Assembly: GCA_902559355.1 (NCBI GenBank)
Contig: CACEHM010000001.1
Location: 1 to 64,000, forward strand
DNA length: 64,000 nt
DNA from: an uncultured Gammaproteobacteria bacterium
GTDB lineage: Bacteria > Pseudomonadota > Gammaproteobacteria > GCA-002705445 > GCA-002716945
Direction of reading: 5' to 3'
In this document: in pieces, positions 54,735-63,518 of the stretch
How positions within the stretch are numbered: position 1 is the stretch's first letter
Layout of the letters: the number at the start of each line of letters is the position of its first letter
Program-made: the position numbers and the translations under genes
Notes under the pieces: generated by a model
Databases searched by the model: none
What the model was told of the DNA's origin: nothing
The model's input: the letters and a program-made list of their open reading frames with translations, nothing else

Positions 54735-55742
54735 ATGACAATAAGAGTAGCTATAAATGGATTTGGAAGAATTGGTAGAAACATATTGAGAGCTAAATAT
54801 GAAAATAGTACATATGAAGATATTCAAATCGTAGCCATAAATGATTTAGGCGATAGTAGTATAAATGCACACTTATTAGTACATGATACAGTTCATGGTA
54901 AATTCAATACTCCTGTTGATGTTAATGGGGATAAAATCATAATAAATAATCAAGATGAAATTCTTGTTACATCTGAGAGAAACCCTGAAAATTTACCATG
55001 GAGTAAACTAAATGTTGATGTAGTTTATGAATGCACAGGAATATTTGTATCAAAAGAAAAAGCTGGTGGACATATAAAAGCAGGAGCGAGTAAAGTTATT
55101 ATATCTGCTCCAGGAAAAGAAGTTGATAATACGGTTGTATTTGGTGTAAATCATGAGACATTGACTGACAAGCAAGAAGTCATATCAAATGCATCTTGTA
55201 CGACAAACTGTCTTGCTACAGTAATTAAAAATATTCATAAAAATTTAGAGATAACAAACGGTCTAATGACCACAATCCACTCATATACTAACGATCAAGT
55301 CTTAACGGATGTATATCACTCAGATTTAAGACGAGCGCGTTCAGCAACACAGTCTATGATACCTACAAATACGGGAGCTGCAGCAGCGGTTGGATTAGTT
55401 ATGCCAGACTTAAATGGTAAGCTAGATGGTTTTGCTATACGCGTTCCAACAACTAATGTTTCTGTTGTCGATTTATGTTTTAACACAAGTAAATCTACAT
55501 CTGTAGATGAACTTAATAATCTTGTATTACAATCGTCTGAAGGCGATATGAAAAATATTGTTGGCTATAACAAACTTCCTTTAGTTTCTATTGATTTTAA
55601 TCACTCATCTTATTCATCTGTATTTGATGAAAGTTTAACAAGAGCATCCGACGACAAGTTATACAAAATTTGTGCTTGGTATGATAACGAATGGGGATTT
55701 TCTAATCGAATGTTAGATGTGACAATGCATTGGGTTAGTTAA
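54735..55742 (+). CDS. gap: Glyceraldehyde-3-phosphate dehydrogenase
   Basis: 335 aa. [17 protein letters not shown] is the NAD-binding start, with AINDLGD giving an Asp at the adenosine-ribose position, compatible with NAD preference. [14 protein letters not shown] has the catalytic Cys, [30 protein letters not shown] the phosphate site and catalytic His. Cytoplasmic tetramer. Ribosome site AGGTGA. Adjacent to pgk with no gap. Confidence 0.98.
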   Translation: MTIRVAINGFGRIGRNILRAKYENSTYEDIQIVAINDLGDSSINAHLLVHDTVHGKFNTPVDVNGDKIIINNQDEILVTSERNPENLPWSKLNVDVVYECTGIFVSKEKAGGHIKAGASKVIISAPGKEVDNTVVFGVNHETLTDKQEVISNASCTTNCLATVIKNIHKNLEITNGLMTTIHSYTNDQVLTDVYHSDLRRARSATQSMIPTNTGAAAAVGLVMPDLNGKLDGFAIRVPTTNVSVVDLCFNTSKSTSVDELNNLVLQSSEGDMKNIVGYNKLPLVSIDFNHSSYSSVFDESLTRASDDKLYKICAWYDNEWGFSNRMLDVTMHWVS

Positions 55743-56873
55743 GTGATACTGGACAGTATTGTATCAAAAAGAATTCTAGTTAGGTTTGATTTCAATGTTC
55801 CAATGAATAAAGGAAATATTGTAAATGACTTCAGGATTAAACAATCTCTCGAAACTATCCAAAAACTTCTAGAAAATAAAAATAAGATAATTATCTTCTC
55901 ACATTTAGGAAGGCCAACAGAAGGTGTCTACGAAGAATCTCTTTCACTTAAGCCGATATGCAAATATTTATCAGCACTTTTAGATAGAGATATTAAATTT
56001 TTTAACTCTTACACGGATGATATAAATTTTAAGGATTATGAAATTGCTATGCTTGAAAATGTGAGATTTAATAAAGGTGAAAAATCTTCAAATTCAGATT
56101 TATCAAAAGCATATGCCTCATTAGCAGATTATTTTGTTTTCGATGCTTTTGGTGTATCACACAGGAAAGAAAGCAGCACATTCGGTGTGAGTGAATATCT
56201 CAAAACTTATCCTGGTTTAAATATAAGTAACGAGATTTCTACAATAAACAAACTTATTAATGAAGACTCTAGGCCTATGACAATAATTATTTCAGGAGCT
56301 AAAGTTTCAACTAAACTTATTGTGATAAAAAAGCTATTAGCAAAATGTGATTTCATGATTCTTGGAGGAGGCATTTTAAATACATTTCTAAAAGCAAAAG
56401 GTAGCGAAATTGGTAAATCGCTTTATGAAGAAGATCTTGTTAATGAAGCAAAAAATATATTAAGCTCTGACTTCTCATCAAAGATTATATTTCCTACTGA
56501 CCTGTCCTGTGAGTCAGAATCAAAACCTAAAAATAAAGATGTGTGTAATATTAGTAAGAACGATATTATTTTTGATATAGGAGAAAAAAGTCTCACTGAA
56601 ATTAAATCAATTATTAATAAATCATCTGCTATATTTTGGAACGGCCCACTAGGGTATGTTGAAAAAGAGCCCTTTGATAGAGGAACTATAGAGTTAGCCA
56701 AAACAATTGCCGAGCATAATTGTTTTTCTATTATAGGCGGTGGTGATACACTACCTATCATTGAAAATTTAAATTTACAAAGCCAATACAGCTGTCTATC
56801 TACAGGAGGAGGGTCCCTTCTAACGTACTTAGAAGGAGGTGATTTACCCATATTGGATAAGTTGGATTTATAA
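55743..56873 (+). CDS. pgk: Phosphoglycerate kinase
   Basis: 376 aa, slightly short for the family (about 390). RILVRFDFNVPMNKGNI (substrate-binding), HLGRPTEG, MLENVRFNKGEK, FDAFGVSHRKESSTFGV, ISGAKVSTKLIVI and LSTGGGSLLTYLEGGDLP are the conserved blocks; the last binds ATP. In the usual block GGAKVSxK the first Gly is Ser (SGAKVST) here. It begins with GTG directly after the gap stop. No separate promoter. Confidence 0.96.
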   Translation: MILDSIVSKRILVRFDFNVPMNKGNIVNDFRIKQSLETIQKLLENKNKIIIFSHLGRPTEGVYEESLSLKPICKYLSALLDRDIKFFNSYTDDINFKDYEIAMLENVRFNKGEKSSNSDLSKAYASLADYFVFDAFGVSHRKESSTFGVSEYLKTYPGLNISNEISTINKLINEDSRPMTIIISGAKVSTKLIVIKKLLAKCDFMILGGGILNTFLKAKGSEIGKSLYEEDLVNEAKNILSSDFSSKIIFPTDLSCESESKPKNKDVCNISKNDIIFDIGEKSLTEIKSIINKSSAIFWNGPLGYVEKEPFDRGTIELAKTIAEHNCFSIIGGGDTLPIIENLNLQSQYSCLSTGGGSLLTYLEGGDLPILDKLDL

Positions 56874-56876
56874 ACT

Positions 56877-58316
56877 ATGAAAAAAAGAACTAAAATCATT
56901 GCATCTCTAGGACCATCAACCTCAACTGGGACTAAGTTAGAAAAGATGATGCTCGCAGGTACAGATGTTTTTAGGATTAACCTTTCTCATACTTCGATCG
57001 AAGATGCAAAAACATTAATAGATTTGGTAAGAAGCAAAGAAAAAAAAATGGGTAGGCCTGTTGCTGTGATGATTGACCTTCAGGGCCAAAAAATAAGGAT
57101 AAAAGGATTTTCAAAAAAAACACATATAACGCTAAAAACTGGTGATAATTTTATTATTAATCCAGATCTTAATGACAATGGGAGCCAAAAACAGGTTGGA
57201 ATAACATATAAGGATTTATACAAAAACGTGTATGAAGGTGATGAATTACTGCTTAGCGATGCTTTAATTAAACTTAGAGTTATTAAAATACAGTCTAAAA
57301 AGATACATACAACCGTAGAGCGTGGAGGTAAATTAAAACCTCATCAAGGATTAAATAAAAAAGGTGGCGGCCTATCATTATCGGGAATTACAGCCAAAGA
57401 TAAATCTGATCTTAAAAAATCTTTATCTTATGAATATGATTATATAGCTGTTTCATTTGTAAAAGATGAAAAAGATATTCTAGCAATCAAAAATATTATT
57501 AAGAATAAAGATATTAAAGTAATTGCAAAAATTGAAAGAAACGAAGCTCTAAAAAATATTGATAAAATAACTAAAGCTTCAGATGGCCTGTTAGTTGCTC
57601 GTGGTGATCTTGGTGTTGAAATTGGAATAGAACAGTTGCCTGCGGCACAAAGGTTCTTAATTAGAAAAGCTATATCTTTTGATAAACTAGCAATAGTGGC
57701 GACTCAAATGATGGAATCTATGATCACAAATAGAGTACCAACAAGAGCAGAAGTGTTTGATGTAGCCAATGCTGTTACATCAGGTGTTGATGCTATTATG
57801 TTTTCAGCAGAAACAGCAATAGGTAAGTATCCATCGGACGTTATTAATGAAGCGAGTAGAATTTGCGCTGAATCAGAAGGAGCTTATATAAGACCACTAT
57901 CAGTTGATAGAGTTGTACCTAAGACGCTTCCGGTTGATCAGGTAATTGCTTTATCAGCAGTTTACAGCGCTAAATTAACTAAAGTTGTAGCAATTGCAGC
58001 ACTTACAGAAACTGGTTCTACAGCTCTATGGATGTCTAGAGTGCAATCAAACATTCCTATATATGCCATGACCCAAAATGTAAAAACAGCAAGAAGAATA
58101 TGTTTATATAAAGGCGTTCAGTCTATAAAACTAGATAGATTAGAGGAAAATCATGCTCAAGCTAATATGCAAGTGATAGGACTTATGAAAAAGATTGGCA
58201 CGGTTAAAAAAGGAGATTTAGTTATCATAACAAAAGGAGATCTTTTGGGGACTAGCGGCGGTACAAACGCAATGAAGGTTGTGGAAGTTGGTAATATGCT
58301 AGAAATTAATGAATAG
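56877..58316 (+). CDS. pyk: Pyruvate kinase
   Basis: 479 aa, full length. TKIIASLGPSTSTGTKLEKM, FRINLSHTSIEDAK, AVMIDLQGQKIRI (usual DLxGPKIR, here GQK), VIAKIERNEALKNI with the catalytic Lys, LLVARGDLGVEIGIEQLPAAQ and MMESMITNRVPTRAEVFDVANAV are all present, followed by the C-terminal allosteric domain from about 355. It follows pgk by 3 bases. Confidence 0.97.
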   Translation: MKKRTKIIASLGPSTSTGTKLEKMMLAGTDVFRINLSHTSIEDAKTLIDLVRSKEKKMGRPVAVMIDLQGQKIRIKGFSKKTHITLKTGDNFIINPDLNDNGSQKQVGITYKDLYKNVYEGDELLLSDALIKLRVIKIQSKKIHTTVERGGKLKPHQGLNKKGGGLSLSGITAKDKSDLKKSLSYEYDYIAVSFVKDEKDILAIKNIIKNKDIKVIAKIERNEALKNIDKITKASDGLLVARGDLGVEIGIEQLPAAQRFLIRKAISFDKLAIVATQMMESMITNRVPTRAEVFDVANAVTSGVDAIMFSAETAIGKYPSDVINEASRICAESEGAYIRPLSVDRVVPKTLPVDQVIALSAVYSAKLTKVVAIAALTETGSTALWMSRVQSNIPIYAMTQNVKTARRICLYKGVQSIKLDRLEENHAQANMQVIGLMKKIGTVKKGDLVIITKGDLLGTSGGTNAMKVVEVGNMLEINE

Positions 58317-58327
58317 GAGAAAATGTA

Positions 58328-59323
58328 ATGGATAAAAATATTCTTGAAGAAACAGCAAAAAAAATGATGGCCCAACCAAAAGGTATTTTAGCAATGGATG
58401 AAAGCAGCCCGACTATCGCTAAACGTTTAGCATCAATAAATACTGAAAATAACGAGATTAATAGAAGAAGATATAGAGAATTGATTGTTACTGCGCCGAA
58501 TCTTTCTAACTATATAAGTGGTGCAATATTATTTGAAGAAACATTTGATCAAAAAATGTCAGACGGGACTCTTTTTAGAGACTACTTAAATACAATAGGT
58601 ATACTTCCAGGTATCAAAGTAGATAAAGGAGCTAAGGATTTTTCAAATCATCCTAATGAGAAAATTACCGAAGGTCTGGATGGTTTAAGAGAGCGACTAT
58701 CCGGCTATTATGCTCATGGAGCAAAGTTCTGTAAATGGAGAGCTGTTATAACCATCGATCAGGATATTCCATCTGAAGCTTGCATTGAATCAAATATGAA
58801 TGCTCTAGCAAGATACGCCTCCTTATGCCAGGAGAATAATTTAGTTCCAATAGTAGAACCAGAAGTTCTTATAAATGGATCCCATACTATAGAGCAATGT
58901 GACATCGTGACTCGAAAATCAATTAAATCATTATTTAAAAATCTCGATATGTTAAATGTTTATCTTCCAGGAACTGTACTTAAACCAAGCATGGTAATTT
59001 CGGGACAAGATAACAGCTCGAGAGCTGATAGCAGCACTGTCGCAAATATGACAGTTGACTGCCTATCCGAATGTGTTCCAGAGACTACTTCTGGGATCGC
59101 TTTTTTATCAGGTGGGCAAAGTGATACAGAGGCAGAAGAGCATTTGAACCTCATGAATAAAAAAAATAACCTACCATGGAGAGTGACTTTCTCATATGCA
59201 AGGGCAATACAAGCCGCTGCACTTTCAGCTTGGCAAGGGGATGATACAAATTTGGATAATGCTCAAAAGATTCTCATAGAGCGTGCTAGTAGATGTTCAA
59301 AAGCATCTGTTGGTGAATTATAG
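58328..59323 (+). CDS. Fructose-bisphosphate aldolase, class I
   Basis: 331 aa, Schiff-base type, not the metal-dependent class II enzyme. AQPKGILAMDESSPTIAKRL opens it (usual KGILAADES), GAKFCKWRAVI with a Lys, IVEPEVLI with Glu, and LPGTVLKPSMVISG holds the Schiff-base Lys (about 225). FLSGGQSDTEAEEHLNLMN is the C1-phosphate loop. Ribosome site AGGAGA 8 bases before ATG. Last gene of the tkt run. Overlaps bioD by 6 bases at the 3' end. Confidence 0.96.
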   Translation: MDKNILEETAKKMMAQPKGILAMDESSPTIAKRLASINTENNEINRRRYRELIVTAPNLSNYISGAILFEETFDQKMSDGTLFRDYLNTIGILPGIKVDKGAKDFSNHPNEKITEGLDGLRERLSGYYAHGAKFCKWRAVITIDQDIPSEACIESNMNALARYASLCQENNLVPIVEPEVLINGSHTIEQCDIVTRKSIKSLFKNLDMLNVYLPGTVLKPSMVISGQDNSSRADSSTVANMTVDCLSECVPETTSGIAFLSGGQSDTEAEEHLNLMNKKNNLPWRVTFSYARAIQAAALSAWQGDDTNLDNAQKILIERASRCSKASVGEL

Positions 59324-59965
59324 AAATCTGCTAATTTTATCTTGGATAGTTTTAATATCAGCTGACTTAGTGTAGTTGATCATGGGAATACTTGTATATT
59401 TTCTAATTTCTTTAAAGTTATCCATGTTGTTTTTATTTTGTGTATTTAAAATGAGTAAGTCTAATCTTACTTTGTATTTCTCAAAGGCCAGTATGTTTGA
59501 TAAAGCTCCGCTAATACATCCCAACTCATCTTTAATAATCAAGATATTAAATGATCCAATCATCTTCATAAGATCAATATTTAAACCATCAAGAGCAAGA
59601 GGAGAAAAAGCGCCACCTGCGCCCTCTACTAATACAGGAGCATTTTTTGATATTACTTTGAGTTTTGTATAATAATCTTTTAGAAATATCTTTCTTTTTG
59701 CTCTTTTAATAGCCAGATATGGGGAGATTGGCGGTATGAATCTATATGGGTTCAACTCGTCTAAGTCCATGACTTTATTTACTATACTGTAATACTTGGT
59801 GGAATCTTCAGGAATTAGTTCGCCCTTCCTTTTTACACAACCAGTTTCAATAGGTTTAAATACAAGACAACTGTATTTTTTATTTAAACCTTTTATTAGT
59901 TTTGTTCCTATGAAGGTTTTACCAACATCTGTGTTGGTCCCAGTTATAAATAGATATTTAGGCAT
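59318..59965 (-). CDS. bioD: Dethiobiotin synthetase
   Basis: 215 aa from the ATG at 59965 (a TTG at 59971 is upstream). ATP-dependent ureido-ring closure in biotin synthesis. P-loop GTNTDVGKTFIGTKLI is at 8-23, KPIETGC follows, and VEGAGGAFSPLALDG is the substrate/ATP Mg segment. It overlaps purC by 8 bases. bioF and bioB lie 31 kb away, so biotin genes are split in two places. Confidence 0.93.
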   Translation of the reverse strand: MPKYLFITGTNTDVGKTFIGTKLIKGLNKKYSCLVFKPIETGCVKRKGELIPEDSTKYYSIVNKVMDLDELNPYRFIPPISPYLAIKRAKRKIFLKDYYTKLKVISKNAPVLVEGAGGAFSPLALDGLNIDLMKMIGSFNILIIKDELGCISGALSNILAFEKYKVRLDLLILNTQNKNNMDNFKEIRKYTSIPMINYTKSADIKTIQDKISRFL

Positions 59966-60815
59966 TAACAATCATATTATAGACTTGTTGATATCTAGTA
60001 ATAAGAGTATTTTTTATTTTTTCAGGAATATTTATTTGTGTGCTTTGCCAGCCTATTTCTCTTAGATAATTTCTAAAAAACTGTTTATCAAAAAAATCTA
60101 CATCTTTGTTATTTCTGTCTTGTTCTAGGCAATATCTTGAACAATCAGGTGTAAAAATTTCGTCAATTAATATGATATTATTTTGTTCATCATAGCCAAA
60201 CTCAAATTTTGTATCTATCAGACATAAACCTTTTGATAGCGCATATTCATGTGCAAAGTTATATAGCTCTATACTTTTTTTGTTTATGTAGATTGCTTCA
60301 TCATTACCGATTAGTTCCTTCATTTGAGTGAATGTTATACTTTCGTCTTTATCACCCACTTCAGCTTTGGTTGATGGAGTAAAAATCGGAACATCAAATC
60401 TATCATTTAACTTGAGTCCAGGCTTCATGCTAATGTCTGATACTTTTCCATTTTTGAGATATTCGGAATATGCAGAGCCAGACAAATAACCACGAACAAT
60501 TGATTCTATTCTGATAGGTCGACATTTTTTTACAAGCATGCAAGATTCATGAGATTTGGGGATTAAGTCTTGCAGCTCACAATCATCCAATAGATGATTT
60601 TTGATAATATGCTGAGTCTTGTTAAACCAAAACTTCGTAATTTTCGTTAGCAATGATCCTTTTGTAGTAACTTCGTCATCAAAAACAAAATCAAAAGCAG
60701 ATATTTTATCTGATGTTTTAATGAGAAGTTTATCTTGAGAGTAATTAAATACTTGTCTAATCTTCCCAGAGAATAGCGGACTATTCTCTAGAAAATAAGT
60801 ATCATTTTGATTCAT
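59958..60815 (-). CDS. purC: SAICAR synthase
   Basis: 285 aa. Joins CAIR and aspartate in purine synthesis. FSGKIRQVFNYSQDKLLIKTSDKISAFDFVF is the ATP-binding start. VRGYLSGSAYSEYLKNGKV, EVGDKDESITF and GLCLIDTKFEFGYDEQNNIILIDEIFTPDCSR with substrate Asp/Arg follow. The last gives SAICAR synthetase signatures. It follows pseudoazurin by 3 bases. Confidence 0.96.
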   Translation of the reverse strand: MNQNDTYFLENSPLFSGKIRQVFNYSQDKLLIKTSDKISAFDFVFDDEVTTKGSLLTKITKFWFNKTQHIIKNHLLDDCELQDLIPKSHESCMLVKKCRPIRIESIVRGYLSGSAYSEYLKNGKVSDISMKPGLKLNDRFDVPIFTPSTKAEVGDKDESITFTQMKELIGNDEAIYINKKSIELYNFAHEYALSKGLCLIDTKFEFGYDEQNNIILIDEIFTPDCSRYCLEQDRNNKDVDFFDKQFFRNYLREIGWQSTQINIPEKIKNTLITRYQQVYNMIVNA

Positions 60816-60818
60816 TAA

Positions 60819-61268
60819 TTATTTAAGCTCATTAATATATTTAGAGAACCTATCTTTATTTGTAGCAAACTTTTTCTCAGCATCAGCAGCATACTCACTT
60901 GCAGCAGATAAATTGGTTGTGTTATCACCAACAGAAACTATTCCAACCATACCTAAAATATAATGAGGAGTGCACTTATACCCGTAGACACCCTCTTTAG
61001 TGAAAGTAATTTTAAGTTCTTCATTAATCTTGCCATCCCACTGAAGTGAACTGTCAGGACTCATTTCATTAATTGAGGCAGTATTATGCCCGGGATTAGT
61101 AGCTTTCCATGTAACTGTATCACCAGGGTTTATCTGAAGCACAGCAGGTTTAAAAACCATCATTTGCCCATTAGAAGAGCTTAGCATCTCTACAGTATGA
61201 TCGGCAGAAAATGCTGGCATACTAATAACAAATATCATTAGTACAAGTAACTTTCTTATTATTTCCAT
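60819..61268 (-). CDS. Pseudoazurin-type blue copper protein
   Basis: 149 aa with an N-terminal signal peptide (cut likely after MPAFSA at about 21); periplasmic. Mature domain HTVEMLSSSNGQMMVFKPAVLQINPGDTVTW is a plastocyanin-like barrel. Cu ligands: His in NPGHNTAS, then C-x2-H-x4-M in YKCTPHYILGMVG. It carries one electron between periplasmic donors and oxidases; in methylotrophs such proteins can accept electrons from dehydrogenases, which is not shown here. Ribosome site AAAGGAG 5 bases before ATG. The tail after the copper site is unusually long (about 40 residues). Confidence 0.9.
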   Translation of the reverse strand: MEIIRKLLVLMIFVISMPAFSADHTVEMLSSSNGQMMVFKPAVLQINPGDTVTWKATNPGHNTASINEMSPDSSLQWDGKINEELKITFTKEGVYGYKCTPHYILGMVGIVSVGDNTTNLSAASEYAADAEKKFATNKDRFSKYINELK

Positions 61269-61351
61269 GATTTCTCCTTTTAAATTCCTTATAAGTTTTG
61301 TAGGAGTATTTTATCATAAAAAAATTATTTTAATTAAGCTAATGAATGACT

Positions 61352-61357
61352 TATACT
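61352..61357 (+). promoter_or_regulatory. -10 box of rpe-trpE
   Basis: TATACT 22 bases before the rpe ATG at 61380, in the 111-base gap shared with the divergent pseudoazurin gene. No convincing -35 or ribosome site; the leader would be about 15 bases. Nothing resembling a trp leader peptide or attenuator was seen ahead of trpE. Confidence 0.35.
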
Positions 61358-61379
61358 GACCTCACCACCACTACATAAA

Positions 61380-62048
61380 ATGAAAGATTATAAAATAGCT
61401 CCATCAATTCTATCCGCAGACTTTGCTAATCTTGGTAAAGATGTGTCAGATGTTGTAGAAGCGGGAGCAGATTTTATACATTTTGATGTGATGGACAACC
61501 ATTATGTCCCTAATTTAACGATAGGCCCTCTAGTATGTGAAGCTCTTCGTAATTATGGAATAAAGTCGATCATTGATGTTCACTTAATGATTAGTCCTGT
61601 AGATGAAATAATACCTGATTTTGCGAGAGCAGGAGCTAATTACATCACATTTCACCCAGAAGCATCCAAACATGTAGACAGAACAATTAAGTTGATCAAA
61701 GACAATGGATGCATGCCTGGCATAGTTCTTAATCCTGCTACTAATGTATCTGTTCTGGAATATTGTCTTGATCAGATAGATATGGTTCTGCTTATGTCGG
61801 TAAACCCTGGTTTTGCAGGACAAAAATTCATAGAGTCAACATATGAAAAAATCATTGAAGTTAAAGAAATGATCGATGCAGTTAATCCAAAGATTAGATT
61901 AGAAGTGGATGGCGGCATTAATCTAGACAATATAGGTAAAGTTGCAGAGTGTGGCGCAAACACATTTGTAGCAGGGTCAGCAATCTTTAATTCAGATAAT
62001 TATAAAAAAACTATTTCTCAAATGAGAGAAATTATTTCTAAAGCATAG
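61380..62048 (+). CDS. rpe: Ribulose-phosphate 3-epimerase
   Basis: 222 aa (beta/alpha)8 barrel. [34 protein letters not shown] with metal ligands His and Asp, [31 protein letters not shown] and [12 protein letters not shown]. It interconverts ribulose- and xylulose-5-phosphate, fitting transketolase nearby. In many betaproteobacteria gph lies between rpe and trpE; here the gap is 9 bases. Confidence 0.97.
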   Translation: MKDYKIAPSILSADFANLGKDVSDVVEAGADFIHFDVMDNHYVPNLTIGPLVCEALRNYGIKSIIDVHLMISPVDEIIPDFARAGANYITFHPEASKHVDRTIKLIKDNGCMPGIVLNPATNVSVLEYCLDQIDMVLLMSVNPGFAGQKFIESTYEKIIEVKEMIDAVNPKIRLEVDGGINLDNIGKVAECGANTFVAGSAIFNSDNYKKTISQMREIISKA

Positions 62049-62057
62049 TAAAGATAA

Positions 62058-63518
62058 ATGGACTTTACTGAGTTTTCAAATAAGGCCAAAGATGGTTTTA
62101 ATTTGATACCTTTGATCAAAGAACTTGATTCAATTAAGAAAGAAGCTATTGATATTTATGGTGACCATTTTGATCAAAAAAAGTCATTTTTCTTTGAATC
62201 TTTAGAAGGAGATAAAAATTGGAGCCGATATACAATAATAGGATGTTCCTCCGGAGACTACCTAGAAGTATTTGGTAATAAGATAAAAAAATACAGTAAC
62301 TTTTTAGAAGAGAGCGAGTATCATGATGACAATCCTATTAGCTGGATTGAAAACTTTTTTTCCTCTTATAAGGTATTTATTCCAAAAACCTTGCCTTCTT
62401 TTTGTGGGGGCCTTGTGGGACATTTTTCATTTGAATCTGTTTGTTACTTTGAAGAGAGCGTAATAAGGAGGGACCAAAAAAATGATATTAATGCACCAGA
62501 TATATCATTAATCATCTGTAAAGAATTCATTGTATTCGACAAAGTTAATAATAAGATATTTATAGTTGTTTTTTCAAATAACACATTAGAAGGATATAAA
62601 CAAAGTACAAAAAAACTCAATGAATATGAATCATTACTCAACAAAAGCTCAGATAAAACAAAAGATGTAAACGCTTCATATGAAATGAATTTAAAGTATG
62701 ACTTTGAAAGAAAAGATTTCTTGTCTTCGGTAAATAAGATTAAAGAATATATTAATCAAGGAGATGTGATGCAAGTCGTATTATCTCAGAGAATGACGAT
62801 TGATTTTCATGAAAGGCCAATTGAATTTTATAAGGAACTTAGGAAAATTAATCCATCACCATACATGTATTATCTTAATATGGGCGATTATGTGGTTGTA
62901 GGGTCGTCACCTGAAATTTTAGTAAGGTTAGAGGATGAGAATATAACAGTAAGACCTATTGCTGGCACCAGACCGAGGAATGATGATAACAAAAAAGATA
63001 AAGATTATGAAATAGACCTATTAAATGATAAAAAGGAATTAGCAGAACATTTAATGCTTATAGATTTAGGTAGGAATGATATTGGAAGGATTTGTAAAAC
63101 AGGATCCATAAATTTAACCGACCAAATGATAATAGAAAAATATTCACACGTCATGCACATGGTTTCAAATGTGGAAGGACATATCAAACCTAATTTATCT
63201 ATGTTTGATGTGCTTCGTGCAACTTTTCCTGCGGGTACGGTTTCAGGCGCACCTAAAATTAGAGCGCTACAAATTATATTTGAGCTTGAGAACATAAGTA
63301 GAGGTATTTATGCTGGTGCTATTGGTTACCTGGGATGGAATGGAAATATGGATACTGCTATTGCTATTAGAACTTGTGTTATAAAATCAGAAAAGCTTCA
63401 CATTCAATGTGGCGCGGGTATAGTATACGATTCTGTACCTGAGCTTGAATGGGATGAAACTATAAATAAAGGTAAGGCGATCATTAAGGCTTTGGAGAAA
63501 CTTAGAGAACGAATATGA
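62058..63518 (+). CDS. trpE: Anthranilate synthase component I
   Basis: 486 aa. Chorismate-binding enzyme. Feedback LLES-like motif reads FFFESLEG at about 44-51 (Trp-inhibition site). GDVMQVVLSQRM, PSPYMYYLNMGDYVVVGSSPEILVRL, RPIAGTRPR, EHLMLIDLGRNDIGRI, YSHVMHMVSNVEG and FPAGTVSGAPKIRALQII are the catalytic-core blocks. TrpE type rather than PabB because of ESLEG and the trpG neighbour. Overlaps trpG by 4 bases. Confidence 0.96.
   Translation: MDFTEFSNKAKDGFNLIPLIKELDSIKKEAIDIYGDHFDQKKSFFFESLEGDKNWSRYTIIGCSSGDYLEVFGNKIKKYSNFLEESEYHDDNPISWIENFFSSYKVFIPKTLPSFCGGLVGHFSFESVCYFEESVIRRDQKNDINAPDISLIICKEFIVFDKVNNKIFIVVFSNNTLEGYKQSTKKLNEYESLLNKSSDKTKDVNASYEMNLKYDFERKDFLSSVNKIKEYINQGDVMQVVLSQRMTIDFHERPIEFYKELRKINPSPYMYYLNMGDYVVVGSSPEILVRLEDENITVRPIAGTRPRNDDNKKDKDYEIDLLNDKKELAEHLMLIDLGRNDIGRICKTGSINLTDQMIIEKYSHVMHMVSNVEGHIKPNLSMFDVLRATFPAGTVSGAPKIRALQIIFELENISRGIYAGAIGYLGWNGNMDTAIAIRTCVIKSEKLHIQCGAGIVYDSVPELEWDETINKGKAIIKALEKLRERI

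Noticed and set aside
56423-56899. 158-aa open frame on the minus strand
   Set aside because: Antisense to the C-terminal half of pgk, whose ATP-binding GGG motif is coded there on the + strand.
62040-62060. Possible trp attenuator/leader peptide before trpE
   Set aside because: Only 9 bases separate rpe and trpE; no leader, Trp codons or hairpin.
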